Of a stretch of DNA of 64,000 bases, positions 1 through 8,751 are shown piece by piece. How positions within the stretch are numbered: the stretch's first letter is position 1; each line of letters opens with the position of its first letter. The DNA comes from Cupriavidus taiwanensis (GTDB lineage: Bacteria > Pseudomonadota > Gammaproteobacteria > Burkholderiales > Burkholderiaceae), in NCBI RefSeq assembly GCF_900250075.1, contig NZ_LT977071.1, forward strand, positions 1,488,941-1,552,940. Direction: 5' to 3'. The notes beneath the pieces were generated by a model. That model saw only the letters and a list, made by a program, of their open reading frames with translations, ran no database searches and had not been told where the DNA came from. The position numbers and the translations under genes are program-made.

Positions 1-1
1 C

Positions 2-175
2 TTCTACGGCAAGGGCTACCAGGACGTGCAGCACCGCGTGCCGAAGATCGACAACACCATCGAGGAGCTGGGCTGGCGCCCCGAGATCGGCATGGAAGCG
101 TCGCTGCGGCGCATCTTCGAGGCGTACCGGGGCAAGGTGGTCGAGGCCCGCACGCTGGTCGATTCCGGCAACTGA
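2..175 (+). CDS. arnA: ArnA C-terminal end (partial, 5' cut by window)
   Basis: Only the last 57 residues are present. They match the end of the UDP-glucuronate decarboxylase domain of ArnA, including the YGKGYQDVQHR stretch (E. coli ArnA has a very similar YGKGYQDVEHR) and a closing segment on the pattern LGW-P. ArnA makes UDP-4-amino-4-deoxy-L-arabinose precursors for lipid A modification and polymyxin resistance. The stop is 12 bases before the arnD start, so the two are one operon. Whether the upstream part carries the formyltransferase domain cannot be seen here. Confidence 0.85.
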   Translation, partial: FYGKGYQDVQHRVPKIDNTIEELGWRPEIGMEASLRRIFEAYRGKVVEARTLVDSGN

Positions 176-187
176 GCGCGCACCCAC

Positions 188-1087
188 ATGGCACGGATCG
201 CCCTGAAGGTCGACGTCGACACGCTGCGCGGCACGCGCCAGGGCGTGCCCCGGCTGCTGTCGCTGCTGGCGGCCGCGCAGGCGCAGGCCACCTTCCTGTT
301 CAGCCTGGGCCCGGACCATACCGGCTGGGCGCTGCGGCGTGTGTTCCGCCCCGGTTTCCTGCGCAAGGTGTCGCGCACCTCGGTGGTGTCGAACTACGGC
401 CTGCGCACGCTGATGTACGGCGTGCTGCTGCCCGGCCCGGATATCGGCCGCAAGGGCGCCGCCGAGATGCGCGCCGCGCGCGCCGCCGGGCATGAATGCG
501 GCATCCACACCTGGGACCACGTCTACTGGCAGGACAACGTGCGCGAGCGCGATGCCGCCTGGACCCGCGACCAGATGCAGCGCGCCTTCGCGCGCTTTCG
601 CGAAATCTTCGGCGAGCCCCCCGCCACGCACGGCGCCGCCGGCTGGCAGATGAACGAGGCCGCGTTCCGCCAGATCGATATCTGGGACATGGCCTACGCG
701 TCCGACGGCCGCGGCACCGCGCCCTATATCCCCACCATCGGCGGCGTGCCATGCCGCCACGTGCAGATGCCGACCACGCTGCCGACGCTGGACGAGCTGA
801 TCGGCACCGACGGCCTGACCGAGGACAACGTCCACACGGCCCTGCTGAAGCTGACCGAAGGCACGCGCGACCATGTGTTCACGCTGCATGCCGAGCTCGA
901 AGGCGGCAAGCTCGCGCCCGTGTTCGAACGGCTGCTGGCAGGCTGGCGCGCGCAGGGGCACGAGCTGGTGTCGATGGGCACGTGGTATCGCGGGCTGGAT
1001 TGCGCGGCGCTGCCGCGCCTGCCGGTCACGTGGGGGGAGATTCCGGGGCGCAGCGGGGAGTTGATCGTGCAGCCTGCTCCAGGCTGA
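188..1087 (+). CDS. arnD: 4-deoxy-4-formamido-L-arabinose-phosphoundecaprenol deformylase
   Basis: This 299-residue protein is a NodB-type polysaccharide deacetylase. It removes the formyl group from undecaprenyl-phosphate-Ara4FN before transfer to lipid A at the inner membrane. The N-terminus (KVDVDTLRGTRQGVPRLL) closely follows E. coli ArnD (RIDVDTFRGTREGVPRLL). Further matches are GIHTWDHVYWQ (metal-binding histidines), AAGWQ, ASDGRG and the late TLHAELEGG segment. Length is normal. It directly follows arnA; arnT and the rest of the operon are not downstream here, because the next gene is convergent. Confidence 0.93.
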   Translation: MARIALKVDVDTLRGTRQGVPRLLSLLAAAQAQATFLFSLGPDHTGWALRRVFRPGFLRKVSRTSVVSNYGLRTLMYGVLLPGPDIGRKGAAEMRAARAAGHECGIHTWDHVYWQDNVRERDAAWTRDQMQRAFARFREIFGEPPATHGAAGWQMNEAAFRQIDIWDMAYASDGRGTAPYIPTIGGVPCRHVQMPTTLPTLDELIGTDGLTEDNVHTALLKLTEGTRDHVFTLHAELEGGKLAPVFERLLAGWRAQGHELVSMGTWYRGLDCAALPRLPVTWGEIPGRSGELIVQPAPG

Positions 1088-1116
1088 CGAACCGTCGCAC
1101 CAAGCGATTGTGTACT

Positions 1117-1139
1117 CCCTCTCCCGCACGCGAGAGAGG
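1117..1139. repeat. Dispersed GC hairpin repeat, copy 1
   Basis: The inverted repeat CCCTCTCCCGC-AC-GCGAGAGAGG lies between the convergent arnD and zntA genes. A closely related copy lies at 27380-27402. It may act as a bidirectional terminator, and the shared sequence suggests a REP-like interspersed family. Confidence 0.5.
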
Positions 1140-1160
1140 CGAGCAAACCAGCGGTGATGC

Positions 1161-3503
1161 TCACCCCCCGCGCCGCGCCCCCACCCGCAGCCCGTTGAAC
1201 ACCACCAGCAGGCTCGCCCCCATGTCGGCGAACACCGCTATCCACATCGTCCCCATCCCCAGCACCGTCAGCACCAGGAACACGGCCTTGATGCCCAGCG
1301 CCAGCGCGATGTTCTGCCTGAGGATGGTGGCGGTGCGGCGCGACAGCCGCACGAAGGCGGGGATCTTGCGCAGGTCGTCGTCCATCAGCGCCACGTCGGC
1401 GGTCTCGATCGCGGTGTCGGTGCCCGCGGCACCCATGGCGAAGCCGACGTCGGCACGCGCCAGCGCCGGGGCGTCGTTGATGCCGTCGCCGACCATGCCG
1501 ATGCGGCCGCCGCGGGCATGGGCCGCGTCGGCCAGCGCGGCGATGGCATCGGCCTTGTCCTGCGGCAGCTGATTGCCGCGGGCCTCGTCGATGCCGACCT
1601 GCGCCGCGATCGCCTGTGCCGTGTGCGGGTTATCGCCGGACAGCATCAGCGTCTTGACCCCCAGCGCATGCAGCTCGGCAATCGCCTGGCGGCTGGTGTC
1701 GCGCACGGTGTCGGCCACCGCGAACAGCGCCAGCGCGGTGGCCGCGCCGCGGCCGTCCACCCGCGCCAGCAGCACCACGGTCTTGCCCTCGCGCTCCAGC
1801 GCCTCCAGCCGCGCTTCCAGCGCCGGCGAGCACGCGCCCATCTCATGCACCAGCCGATGGTTGCCGAGCCGGTATTCGACGCCCTGCACCGTGCCGCGCG
1901 TGCCGCGCCCCGCCAGCGCCTCGAACGCTTCCACCGGCAGCGTGGCGATGCCGTCGGCCTGCGCCGCCGTGGCCACCGCGCGCGAGACCGGATGGTCGGA
2001 GCGCGCCGCCAGGCTGGCGGCAATGGCGCGCGCGTGCGGGACATCGTCGGCCAGCAGCGCATGGTCGGTCTGCGCCGGCTTGCCGTGCGTGATGGTGCCG
2101 GTCTTGTCCAGCGCCACCCAGGCCAGCTCGCGGCCCTGCTCCAGGTAGACCCCGCCCTTGACCAGGATGCCGCGCCGCGCGGCCGCGGCCAACCCGCTGA
2201 CGATGGTGACCGGGGTCGAGATCACCAGCGCGCACGGGCAGGCGATCACCAGCAGCACCAGCGCCTTGTAGATCCAGTCCACCCAGCCGCCGCCCGCCAG
2301 CAGCGGCGGCACCACCGCCACCGCCAGCGCGATCGCGAACACCGTGGGCGTGTAGATGCGCGCAAACTGGTCGACAAAGCGCTGCGTGGGCGCGCGGCTG
2401 CCCTGCGCGGCCTCCACCGCGTGGATGATGCGCGCCAGCGTCGAGTCGCTGGCGGGCGCGGTCACGGTGTATTCCAGTTCGCCGGACTGGTTGATCGAGC
2501 CCGCGTAGAGCGCATCGCCCTCGGCCTTGTCGACCGGCACGCTTTCGCCGGTGATGGGCGCCTGGTCCAGCGCCGACTGGCCGCGCACGACCTTGCCGTC
2601 GAGCGCCACGCGCTCGCCCGGGCGCAGCCGCACCAGCGTGCCCACGGCCACCCCGGCGGCCGGCACGATGTCCCAGCTGCCATCGGCGCGCCGTACCGTG
2701 GCCTGCTCGGGCGCCATCGCCATCAGGCCGCGGATGGCATTGCGGGCCCGGTCCAGCGACGCCGCCTCGATGCGCTCGGCCAGCGCGAACAGCACCATGA
2801 CCATCGCCGCTTCCGGCCACTGGCGCAGCAGCAGCGCGCCGGTCACGGCAATGCTCATCAGCGCGTTGATGTTCAGGTTGCCGTTGCGCAACGCGATCCA
2901 GCCCTTGCGGTAGGTAGTGAGCCCGCCCAGCGCCACGGCGGCCAGCGCCAGCACCGCCGGCAGCCAGGGCAGCCCCAGGCCCAGCCATTCCGTCGCCTCG
3001 GCCCCCAGCGCTGCGACACCGGCCAGCGCCAGCGGCCACCAGGGCTTGCGTGCGGTGGTTTCGGGCAGGACCTGCTGCGCGGCTTCGGCGCTGAGCGGGA
3101 CCGGCCGCATGCCCAGGCTTTCGATGGCGCGGGCCACCGGCTCCGTCGACGGCAGCGTATGGTGCACCGTCAGCACGCGCTGGATCAGGTTGAATTCGAG
3201 CGCGGCGATGCCGGCCATGCCACCCAGCTTGTTGCGGATCAGCGTTTCTTCGGTGGGGCAATCCATGGCGTCGATGCGCCAGGCAGCGGTGCTGGCGCCG
3301 GCCGGTACCTCGACCCGAGGCGGCGTCGGCGCGACGGTGGACGCACACCCGCCGCCGCAACACGCGGCAGGTGCCGGCTCCGGGGCGGGAGCGTGAGCGT
3401 GGCCGTGGTGATCGTGATCATGCGCATGGCAGGCGCCATGCTGCCCATCGTGCTTGATGGCGTGATCGTGTGGAAGAGCGTCTTCAGGTGACGTGCGAGC
3501 CAT
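1161..3503 (-). CDS. zntA: Zn(II)/Cd(II)/Pb(II)-exporting P1B-type ATPase
   Basis: This 780-residue inner-membrane pump exports divalent soft metals using ATP. The N-terminus is very rich in His (roughly residues 12-40) followed by a CCGGGC cluster, both likely metal-binding. One HMA domain (about 70-135) carries MDCPTEE in place of a classical CxxC. Then come the TGES actuator motif, the transmembrane CPC motif (Cys422-Pro-Cys424) and the phosphorylated Asp466 in DKTGTI. GDGINDAPALA marks the P domain. CPC with an MDCPTEE-type HMA domain is typical of the ZntA/CadA branch rather than copper pumps. A MerR-type promoter lies just upstream, but no merR gene is adjacent. Confidence 0.93.
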   Translation of the reverse strand: MARTSPEDALPHDHAIKHDGQHGACHAHDHDHHGHAHAPAPEPAPAACCGGGCASTVAPTPPRVEVPAGASTAAWRIDAMDCPTEETLIRNKLGGMAGIAALEFNLIQRVLTVHHTLPSTEPVARAIESLGMRPVPLSAEAAQQVLPETTARKPWWPLALAGVAALGAEATEWLGLGLPWLPAVLALAAVALGGLTTYRKGWIALRNGNLNINALMSIAVTGALLLRQWPEAAMVMVLFALAERIEAASLDRARNAIRGLMAMAPEQATVRRADGSWDIVPAAGVAVGTLVRLRPGERVALDGKVVRGQSALDQAPITGESVPVDKAEGDALYAGSINQSGELEYTVTAPASDSTLARIIHAVEAAQGSRAPTQRFVDQFARIYTPTVFAIALAVAVVPPLLAGGGWVDWIYKALVLLVIACPCALVISTPVTIVSGLAAAARRGILVKGGVYLEQGRELAWVALDKTGTITHGKPAQTDHALLADDVPHARAIAASLAARSDHPVSRAVATAAQADGIATLPVEAFEALAGRGTRGTVQGVEYRLGNHRLVHEMGACSPALEARLEALEREGKTVVLLARVDGRGAATALALFAVADTVRDTSRQAIAELHALGVKTLMLSGDNPHTAQAIAAQVGIDEARGNQLPQDKADAIAALADAAHARGGRIGMVGDGINDAPALARADVGFAMGAAGTDTAIETADVALMDDDLRKIPAFVRLSRRTATILRQNIALALGIKAVFLVLTVLGMGTMWIAVFADMGASLLVVFNGLRVGARRGG

Positions 3504-3536
3504 GTCTTGTTGTTCGCGCTGGTTTGACCTGATGAC

Positions 3537-3567
3537 ATTGAAGACCCTGTAGTGGCTACAGAGTCAA
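3537..3567 (-). promoter_or_regulatory. MerR-family (ZntR/CadR/PbrR-type) promoter of zntA
   Basis: On the minus strand, TTGACT (-35, 3562-3567) is separated by exactly 19 bp from TTCAAT (-10, 3537-3542). The spacer holds the dyad CTGTAGCCACTACAGGG. An over-long 19-bp spacer with an internal dyad is the hallmark of promoters twisted into activity by MerR-type metal sensors. The zntA start codon lies 33 bp downstream of the -10. Confidence 0.85.
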
Positions 3568-3606
3568 GCGGCATGGCCGCCGTGCCGGCCATGCCCCGGC
3601 GGGCCG

Positions 3607-4017
3607 CTAGTGCTCGCAGTTGACCATCCACGACATGCCGAAGCGGTCCACCAGCATGCCGAAGCCTTCGGCCCAGAAGGTCTTCTGGTATGGCACCACC
3701 ACCTGCCCGCCTTCGCTCAGCCCTTCGAAGATGCGCTGGCCTTCGTCGCGGCTGACTCCGCCCACCGACAGGCTGAAGCCGCTGAACGCCGGGCGCTCGC
3801 CGGGACGGCCGTCCGAGGCCATCACCTGGTTCTCGCCGATCTGCAGGTTGGCGTGCATCACCTTGTCTTTCCAGTCCTCGGGCACCGCCATGCCCTGGTC
3901 CTGCGGCGCTTCCTTGTAGCGCATCGCAAACGTGACCTGCGCACCCAGCACCTTGCCGTAAAAGGCCACTGCCTCGTCGAAGCGGCCGCCGAAATCCAGA
4001 TAGGGTTGCACCTGCAT
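3607..4017 (-). CDS. VOC-superfamily (PhnB-like/glyoxalase fold) protein
   Basis: This 136-residue cytoplasmic protein shows the PhnB/3-demethylubiquinone-methyltransferase-like VOC pattern: N-terminal QPYLDFGGRFDEAVAFYGKVLGA, a central KVMHANLQIG and a C-terminal GFGMLVDRFGMSWMVN. The start at 4017 is chosen because AGGAGA lies 5-6 bases upstream; the longer reading frame to 4101 has no ribosome site. Function in the PhnB family is usually unknown. It sits between the two-component genes and zntA on the same strand, but zntA has its own promoter, so the link to metals is unproven. Confidence 0.85.
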   Translation of the reverse strand: MQVQPYLDFGGRFDEAVAFYGKVLGAQVTFAMRYKEAPQDQGMAVPEDWKDKVMHANLQIGENQVMASDGRPGERPAFSGFSLSVGGVSRDEGQRIFEGLSEGGQVVVPYQKTFWAEGFGMLVDRFGMSWMVNCEH

Positions 4018-4136
4018 GTAGCTCTCCTGGTTGTCCATCGGTTTGCATGACATGAGACCGGCGGGCACTGCGGGTTGCAGCGCGGCCGGCACGCGCGCCA
4101 TTATGCGCGCGCGCCGGGCCAGTGCAAGTGCGGGGT

Positions 4137-5612
4137 TCAGGATACGGCGGCGGGGGTGGCAGCCGCTGGCATCGGCATCGGGTCGGCCGGGAACTGCAGC
4201 GTGAACACGGTCAGTCCGTCGACGCTGCGCACCGTCACGCTGCCGCCATGCAGCCGCATGATGGTGTCGACGATGGCCAGCCCCAGGCCGGTCGAAGCCG
4301 CCGAGTTGCGCCGTGACGGATCGGCGCGGTAGAAGCGGCCGAAGATGTGCGGCAGCGTCTCCGGCGGAATCGCCGGGCCCGGATTGCTGACGCGGATGCT
4401 GGTGCCCGTACCGCTGCCGGTGCCGGTGCCCGCGGCCGCGGGCGCAGGCGCGCGTGCCACGTCGACCCGCACCGTGCTGCCCGCCGGCGCATGGCGCAGC
4501 GCGTTGTCGAGCAGGTTGGTCACCGCGCGCCGCAACAGCGTCTGGTCGGCCTCCACCGGTGCCGAGCCGGAAACCGTCAGCACCACCTCGCGGTCCGCGG
4601 CCACGGCTTCGAAGTACTCGGCCATCTTGTCGAGCTCTTCGCGCGCGTCCAGCGTGCGCACGTCCAGCGCCACCTGCGCATGGTCGGCGCGCGCCAGGAA
4701 CAGCATGTTCTCGATCATGCGGGCCAGGCGCTCGTATTCCTCCAGGTTGGACTCGAGCAGCGCCTCGTATTCGGCGGTCTTGCGGCTTTGCGCCAGCGTG
4801 ACCTGGGTCTGGCCGATCAGATTGCTGATCGGCGTGCGGAAGTCATGGGCGAGGTCGGCCGAGAACTCGGACAGCCGTGAAAAGCTGTCCTGCAGCCGCG
4901 CCAGCATGTCGTTGAGCGCGGCCGCCAGCTCGCGCAGCTCCGCCGGCGCGCTGCCCACGTCGAGCCGCGTGGCCAGGCGGCTGGTGGTCACCGCGGCGGC
5001 GTCGGCGGCCATGCGCCGCAGCGGCCGCAGCGCACGCCGCGCCAGCGCAAAGCCCAGCCCGGCCGCCACTGCCGCGCCGCACAGCGTGGCCCACAGCAGC
5101 TGGTGGCGATATTCGCGGATCAGCGCGACGCGATAGCCGGCATCGCGCAGCACCACGATCTCCACGGCCTTGTCCGAGTCGCCCAGCTGGCCCAGCGCGG
5201 CAATGCCCCGCGAAGGCACGCCGTTCTTCGGCCGCCAGGTCTGCAGCATGCCCTTCTCGGGCTGCGTGGTGGCCGGCAGCACGCGCAGCGGCGGCACGAT
5301 CTCGTTGCGCGGGTTCAGCGTCACCAGCGGCTCGCCCTGGCGCGTGCGCACCACCAGGATCAGGCCCTCGTGGCCCATCGCGATATCGGCAAAGCGGTGC
5401 GTATCGGCGCGGATCTCGGCTTCGCTGCGCACCTCGCGCAGCAGGTGGCGCACCAGCAGCACCTCGCCCACCAGTTCGCTCTCGTCGCGTCCTTCGAGCT
5501 GGGCCGACAGCGCGCTCGACAGGTAGGCCGCCACGCTGGCCAGGATCGCCGCGGTGGCGAGCCCGTAGGCCAGCGCCAGCCGCGTGGTAAGCGAAGACGG
5601 CAGCCGCATCAT
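4137..5612 (-). CDS. Sensor histidine kinase (heavy-metal/CzcS-like)
   Basis: This 491-residue inner-membrane kinase has a transmembrane helix at about residues 10-30, a periplasmic sensor loop, a second helix near 155-175 and a HAMP region. It then has a HisKA domain with the phospho-acceptor in LAHDFRTP, an N box ([11 protein letters not shown]) and a GLGLAIV G2 box. The start ATGATG overlaps the TGA of the response regulator, so both are co-translated. The layout matches the CusS/CzcS/IrlS family, which answers periplasmic metals, but the signal is not determined by sequence alone. The gene order regulator-kinase-VOC-zntA on one strand is suggestive of metal homeostasis. Confidence 0.9.
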   Translation of the reverse strand: MMRLPSSLTTRLALAYGLATAAILASVAAYLSSALSAQLEGRDESELVGEVLLVRHLLREVRSEAEIRADTHRFADIAMGHEGLILVVRTRQGEPLVTLNPRNEIVPPLRVLPATTQPEKGMLQTWRPKNGVPSRGIAALGQLGDSDKAVEIVVLRDAGYRVALIREYRHQLLWATLCGAAVAAGLGFALARRALRPLRRMAADAAAVTTSRLATRLDVGSAPAELRELAAALNDMLARLQDSFSRLSEFSADLAHDFRTPISNLIGQTQVTLAQSRKTAEYEALLESNLEEYERLARMIENMLFLARADHAQVALDVRTLDAREELDKMAEYFEAVAADREVVLTVSGSAPVEADQTLLRRAVTNLLDNALRHAPAGSTVRVDVARAPAPAAAGTGTGSGTGTSIRVSNPGPAIPPETLPHIFGRFYRADPSRRNSAASTGLGLAIVDTIMRLHGGSVTVRSVDGLTVFTLQFPADPMPMPAAATPAAVS

Positions 5613-6298
5613 GCGTCCTGCACCCGCTCGTCGCCGTCGTCCAGCACATAGCCCATGCCGCGGCGCGTATGGATCAGCTTGCGCGGGAACGGGTCGTCGA
5701 CCTTGGCGCGCAAGCGCCGGATCGACACGTCGACCACGTTGGTGTTGCTGTCGAAATTGACATCCCACACCTGCGAGGCGATCAGCGAGCGCGACAGCAC
5801 CTCGCCGCGCCGGCGCGCCAGCAGGTACAGCAGCGCGAACTCCTTCGAGGTCAGGTCGATCTTCTGGCCGGCGCGCACCACGCGGCGGCGGATGGCGTCG
5901 ATCTGCAGGTCGGCCACTTCGATGAACTCGCTCTCGCGCAGCGGGCCGCGGCGCAGGATGGTGCGGATGCGCAGCACCAGCTCGGCAAAGGCAAAGGGCT
6001 TGACCATGTAGTCGTCGGCGCCGAGCTCGAGGCCCTTGAGGCGGTCCGACAGCTCGTCGCGCGCGGTCAGGAACAGCACCGGCGTGTCGCGCTCGCGGCG
6101 CAGTTCGCGCAGCACCTCCCAGCCGTCCAGGCCGGGCAGCATCACGTCCAGCACGATCAGGTCATAAGGATGCTCGCGCGCGTGGGCCAGGCCGTCCGCG
6201 CCGTCGCGCGCCAGGTCCACCACGAAGCCGGATTCGGTCAGCCCCTTGTGCAGATAGTCGCCTGCCTTGGGTTCGTCCTCGACAATCAGGATACGCAT
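5609..6298 (-). CDS. OmpR/PhoB-family response regulator (heavy-metal type)
   Basis: This 229-residue DNA-binding regulator has a receiver domain with EDEP acidic residues, phospho-acceptor Asp51 in IVLDVMLPG and Lys in MVKPFAF. The C-terminal winged helix ends in [13 protein letters not shown]. The profile resembles CopR/CusR/CzcR regulators. The start at 6298 ([10 protein letters not shown]) is the family start; the longer frame to 6394 is upstream leader. It overlaps the kinase by four bases. Its targets are not evident; the 209-bp gap to the divergent exported-protein gene would contain its own promoter. Confidence 0.92.
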   Translation of the reverse strand: MRILIVEDEPKAGDYLHKGLTESGFVVDLARDGADGLAHAREHPYDLIVLDVMLPGLDGWEVLRELRRERDTPVLFLTARDELSDRLKGLELGADDYMVKPFAFAELVLRIRTILRRGPLRESEFIEVADLQIDAIRRRVVRAGQKIDLTSKEFALLYLLARRRGEVLSRSLIASQVWDVNFDSNTNVVDVSIRRLRAKVDDPFPRKLIHTRRGMGYVLDDGDERVQDA

Positions 6299-6507
6299 GA
6301 TTCGATCACTTTCGGGCGGCCCAGTGCCGCCATGGCGTAACGCTAGCCGAGGATGGCGGCAAATGGGTAAAGATTGCAGAAATGTCATCGCCATGCCAAC
6401 GCATTGCCACGGCCTGGCCGCGCAAATCCCCGGTAGAATGCGCGCTCACCTTCCCTGCGCGCGACTGTCCCGCGCGCATCGTCTCCCATTCTGACGGTTT
6501 CCCTGCG

Positions 6508-6945
6508 ATGAAACGCCTGCCTGATTCCTTGTTGCTGTCCCTGGCCCTGCTTGCGCCCGCTGCGGGGATTGCGGCGGACGCCCGGATGTGCGGCGCAGTG
6601 CAGGCGGCTGGCCTGTCGCTGCCGGACCGGCACGTCGCAGCCAAGCTGGCGGCGGAAGCGTCGCTGGATGGCGCTGGCGACGCAGGCTGCGGCGGCAGCG
6701 CGGTGCGCGTGATGGCCGAGCCGGCCGGCGCCGGCGCGCCGTTGCAGCTGGGCGAGACGGATGGTCCGCAGGACCCTGCCGCGGGCAACGCCGCGCAGTC
6801 GGCCGCGGCTGGCGACGTGCTGCGCGAGCTGCCGCCCGAGGTCTTCATGCACCGCGCTCATGCGGCGCCCATGGCGACGCCGGCGTCATTCACCGGCATC
6901 CTGCCGATGCTGCCGGTGCTGCGGCTGCTGCCCCCGCACTGCTGA
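6508..6945 (+). CDS. Hypothetical exported protein
   Basis: This 145-residue protein begins with a convincing signal peptide (basic MKRLPDS, hydrophobic core, likely cleavage after AGIAA). Two cysteines occur early in the mature part (about 31 and 68) and one is the last residue. The rest is low complexity, rich in Ala, Gly and Pro, without a domain I recognise. It is divergent from the two-component operon, so it might be a periplasmic or metal-related product, but that is inference from position. The ATG at 6508 is chosen because it starts the signal peptide; the longer frame is not supported. Confidence 0.5.
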   Translation: MKRLPDSLLLSLALLAPAAGIAADARMCGAVQAAGLSLPDRHVAAKLAAEASLDGAGDAGCGGSAVRVMAEPAGAGAPLQLGETDGPQDPAAGNAAQSAAAGDVLRELPPEVFMHRAHAAPMATPASFTGILPMLPVLRLLPPHC

Positions 6946-6987
6946 GCGCGACGCTGCGCAAGAATTCAAAGTGGATTAAACCGCGGC

Positions 6988-7293
6988 TTAATCGACGCGG
7001 AAGAATTCGATCGACTGCCCGGCGTTGACCGCCCGCTGCAGCCAGTCAGGATATTCACCCTGCCCGTCCCAGCTCTGGCCCAGGGCATTGCGATACAGCG
7101 GGCGCGCGCCCGCGGGCTTCGGCGCCGCGGCGGGGGCCGCCAACGGCGCGGACTCTTCGGCGCCCGCCGATGCCGCCGCAACGTTGTCGAAACACCCGGC
7201 CTCGACCAGGTCGTCGAGGCTCAGGGCATGACGGTCCATTTGCTCGCGGATCCACGCCACCGCAGCGAGTTTGGCTGAATCAGACTCGGACAT
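6988..7293 (-). CDS. H-NS-family nucleoid protein, short form
   Basis: This 101-residue protein has the H-NS C-terminal DNA-binding motif: YRNALGQSWDGQGEYPDWLQRAVNAG then IEFFRV, close to the usual YRD..G.TWSG.G..P.WL pattern. The N-terminal part has a short helical segment and an Ala/Pro linker, but it is shorter than a full H-NS dimerisation coiled coil. It probably binds AT-rich DNA as an accessory silencer. The start MSESDSAK at 7293 is chosen because the upstream extension is proline- and cysteine-rich and unlike the family. Confidence 0.82.
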   Translation of the reverse strand: MSESDSAKLAAVAWIREQMDRHALSLDDLVEAGCFDNVAAASAGAEESAPLAAPAAAPKPAGARPLYRNALGQSWDGQGEYPDWLQRAVNAGQSIEFFRVD

Positions 7294-7544
7294 GACTCTT
7301 GTGAGAGGCCCGCTGCATTTCCGCGGGCAATGAAAAACCGGCGATGGAACCACAAGCCGGTCGGACAGCCATGATTCTACAGCCTTTGCCCGGCGGCAGC
7401 TTCTCCGGCGTGCTGGCGGTGCCGACTAATGCCCGCGGGATGACGGCATTGTCATGTGGCAGTCATGCTCGTGTGGGTGGCCGCCACCTAGACTAGCCAC
7501 ACCGCCGCCCATCCCGGGCCGGCAACCTTACGGAGAAGCGATCC

Positions 7545-7820
7545 ATGCATGCACTCAGGCAAGTCTTTGTCGCCACCGCCCTTTTTGCCGGCGTTGCCGG
7601 CGCCGCGCAAGCCGCGCCACGCAGCGTCGATCCGTTCAGCGATGGCGCACACAGCGTTACCAGCACGCGCAGCCCGTTCACCGACGGAGCCCACACCGCC
7701 ACCGGCACCCGCAGCAGCTTTACCGACGGCGAACACACCGCGACCGGCGCGCGCAACCCGTTCGCCGACGGTGCCCACAACCCCAACGGCCCGCGCGACA
7801 GCTTCAGCGACGGCGCCTGA
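7545..7820 (+). CDS. Secreted protein made of 14-residue FxDGAH repeats
   Basis: This 91-residue protein has a signal peptide (MHALRQVFVATALFAGVAGAA, likely cut after AQA). The mature part is almost entirely a tandem 14-residue repeat, FxDGxHxxTxxRxx: four copies plus a final FSDGA. Each repeat supplies conserved Asp, Gly, His and Arg, so ion or surface binding is possible but unproven. A clear ribosome site (CGGAGAAG) precedes ATG 7545. I do not recognise the family. The gene is convergent with the BKACE gene. Confidence 0.75.
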   Translation: MHALRQVFVATALFAGVAGAAQAAPRSVDPFSDGAHSVTSTRSPFTDGAHTATGTRSSFTDGEHTATGARNPFADGAHNPNGPRDSFSDGA

Positions 7821-7842
7821 TGGCCCCTGACGGCTCATTAAA

Positions 7843-7856
7843 GCGCCGCGCGGCGC
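7843..7856. terminator. GC-rich palindrome between convergent genes
   Basis: GCGCCGCGCGGCGC is a perfect 14-bp palindrome located in the 43-bp gap between two convergent genes. TTAAA before it and CTT after it give weak A/T flanks, so it could serve as a bidirectional terminator. Confidence 0.4.
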
Positions 7857-7863
7857 GCCTTCG

Positions 7864-8751
7864 TCAGCGCACCTCGCCGTAGATACGGCGCGCATCGGCC
7901 GCATCCGCGATCGGCCGGCCCAGCGTCAGCCCGCCCTGCACCGCCTGCGCCACCAGCGCATGGTTGCCGGGCGCACGGCTGCCGTCGCGCAACAGCAGAT
8001 TGTTCTCGAAGCCCACCCGCACATGGCCGCCGAACGCGGCGGCCGCGGTCACGCAGGCATTCTCCTCGCGACCGAACGCGCAGATCGCCCACGGTAGTGC
8101 ATCGCCGCCCTCGGCCGCGGCCTGCAGGAACGGCAGCAGGTCGTGCGGCGACGACACCTGTCCCGCCGCATAGCGTCCCAGTACATACAGCACCGACCAC
8201 GCGCCCGGCGGCACCATGCCGCGCGCGCGCATTTGCTGCCAGCGGCGCACGTCGGCTGCGTCATACAGGATCACCTGCGTCATCACGCGTTCGCGTGCCA
8301 GCCAGGCGAAGAACGCCGCCAGCTCGCTGTCCGCGATCTCTGGCACCGCGACTTCGCGCAGGCCGACCGAGACCGCCTCGGGACGCAGCGCGCGCACCAT
8401 CGCCATCTGCTCGGCGGCCTGGTACACACCGGCGGCCTCGCTGGTCACCTGCACCAGCAGCGCGTCGCCGACGGCCTGCCTGACCGCCGCCAGCGCGTCG
8501 CGGTAGGTCTGCACATCGAGCGAATGGCGGCCGTCGGCATCGCGCACGTGCATATGCATCATGGCGGCGCCGGCATCGAGGCAGGCGCGCGCCTCCGCCG
8601 CCAGCGCGGCGGCGGTCAGCGGCACCGCGGGATGGTCGCTGGCGCGCTTGTAGGCGCCGTTGGGCGCCACGGTGACGATCAGCGGCGATTCGGCCAGTGC
8701 GGCGCGCTGGGGGACAGGCCGGTTGCCGGCTTGGGCTGGGGTATTGGTCAT
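7864..8751 (-). CDS. BKACE-family beta-keto acid cleavage enzyme (DUF849)
   Basis: This 295-residue cytoplasmic enzyme belongs to the family that condenses a beta-keto acid with acetyl-CoA and splits it into acetoacetate and a new CoA ester. The zinc ligands are visible: His66 and His68 in MHMHVRD and Glu249 in GFENNLLLRDG. The partner gene upstream is a carnitine-dehydrogenase-like enzyme overlapping by four bases. In known clusters this pair oxidises L-carnitine and cleaves dehydrocarnitine, so dehydrocarnitine is the first substrate to consider. Other beta-keto acids fit the family equally well. Confidence 0.88.
   Translation of the reverse strand: MTNTPAQAGNRPVPQRAALAESPLIVTVAPNGAYKRASDHPAVPLTAAALAAEARACLDAGAAMMHMHVRDADGRHSLDVQTYRDALAAVRQAVGDALLVQVTSEAAGVYQAAEQMAMVRALRPEAVSVGLREVAVPEIADSELAAFFAWLARERVMTQVILYDAADVRRWQQMRARGMVPPGAWSVLYVLGRYAAGQVSSPHDLLPFLQAAAEGGDALPWAICAFGREENACVTAAAAFGGHVRVGFENNLLLRDGSRAPGNHALVAQAVQGGLTLGRPIADAADARRIYGEVR

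Noticed and set aside
1518..3491. 657-residue plus-strand frame opposite zntA
   Set aside because: Its composition is Arg/Gln/His-rich with no domain, as expected for the antisense of a high-GC gene; the minus strand encodes a clear P-type ATPase.
7640..7820. Regular repeats that could suggest a CRISPR array
   Set aside because: The unit is 42 bp without spacers, lies in one reading frame with a signal peptide and keeps residues rather than bases, so it is a protein repeat.
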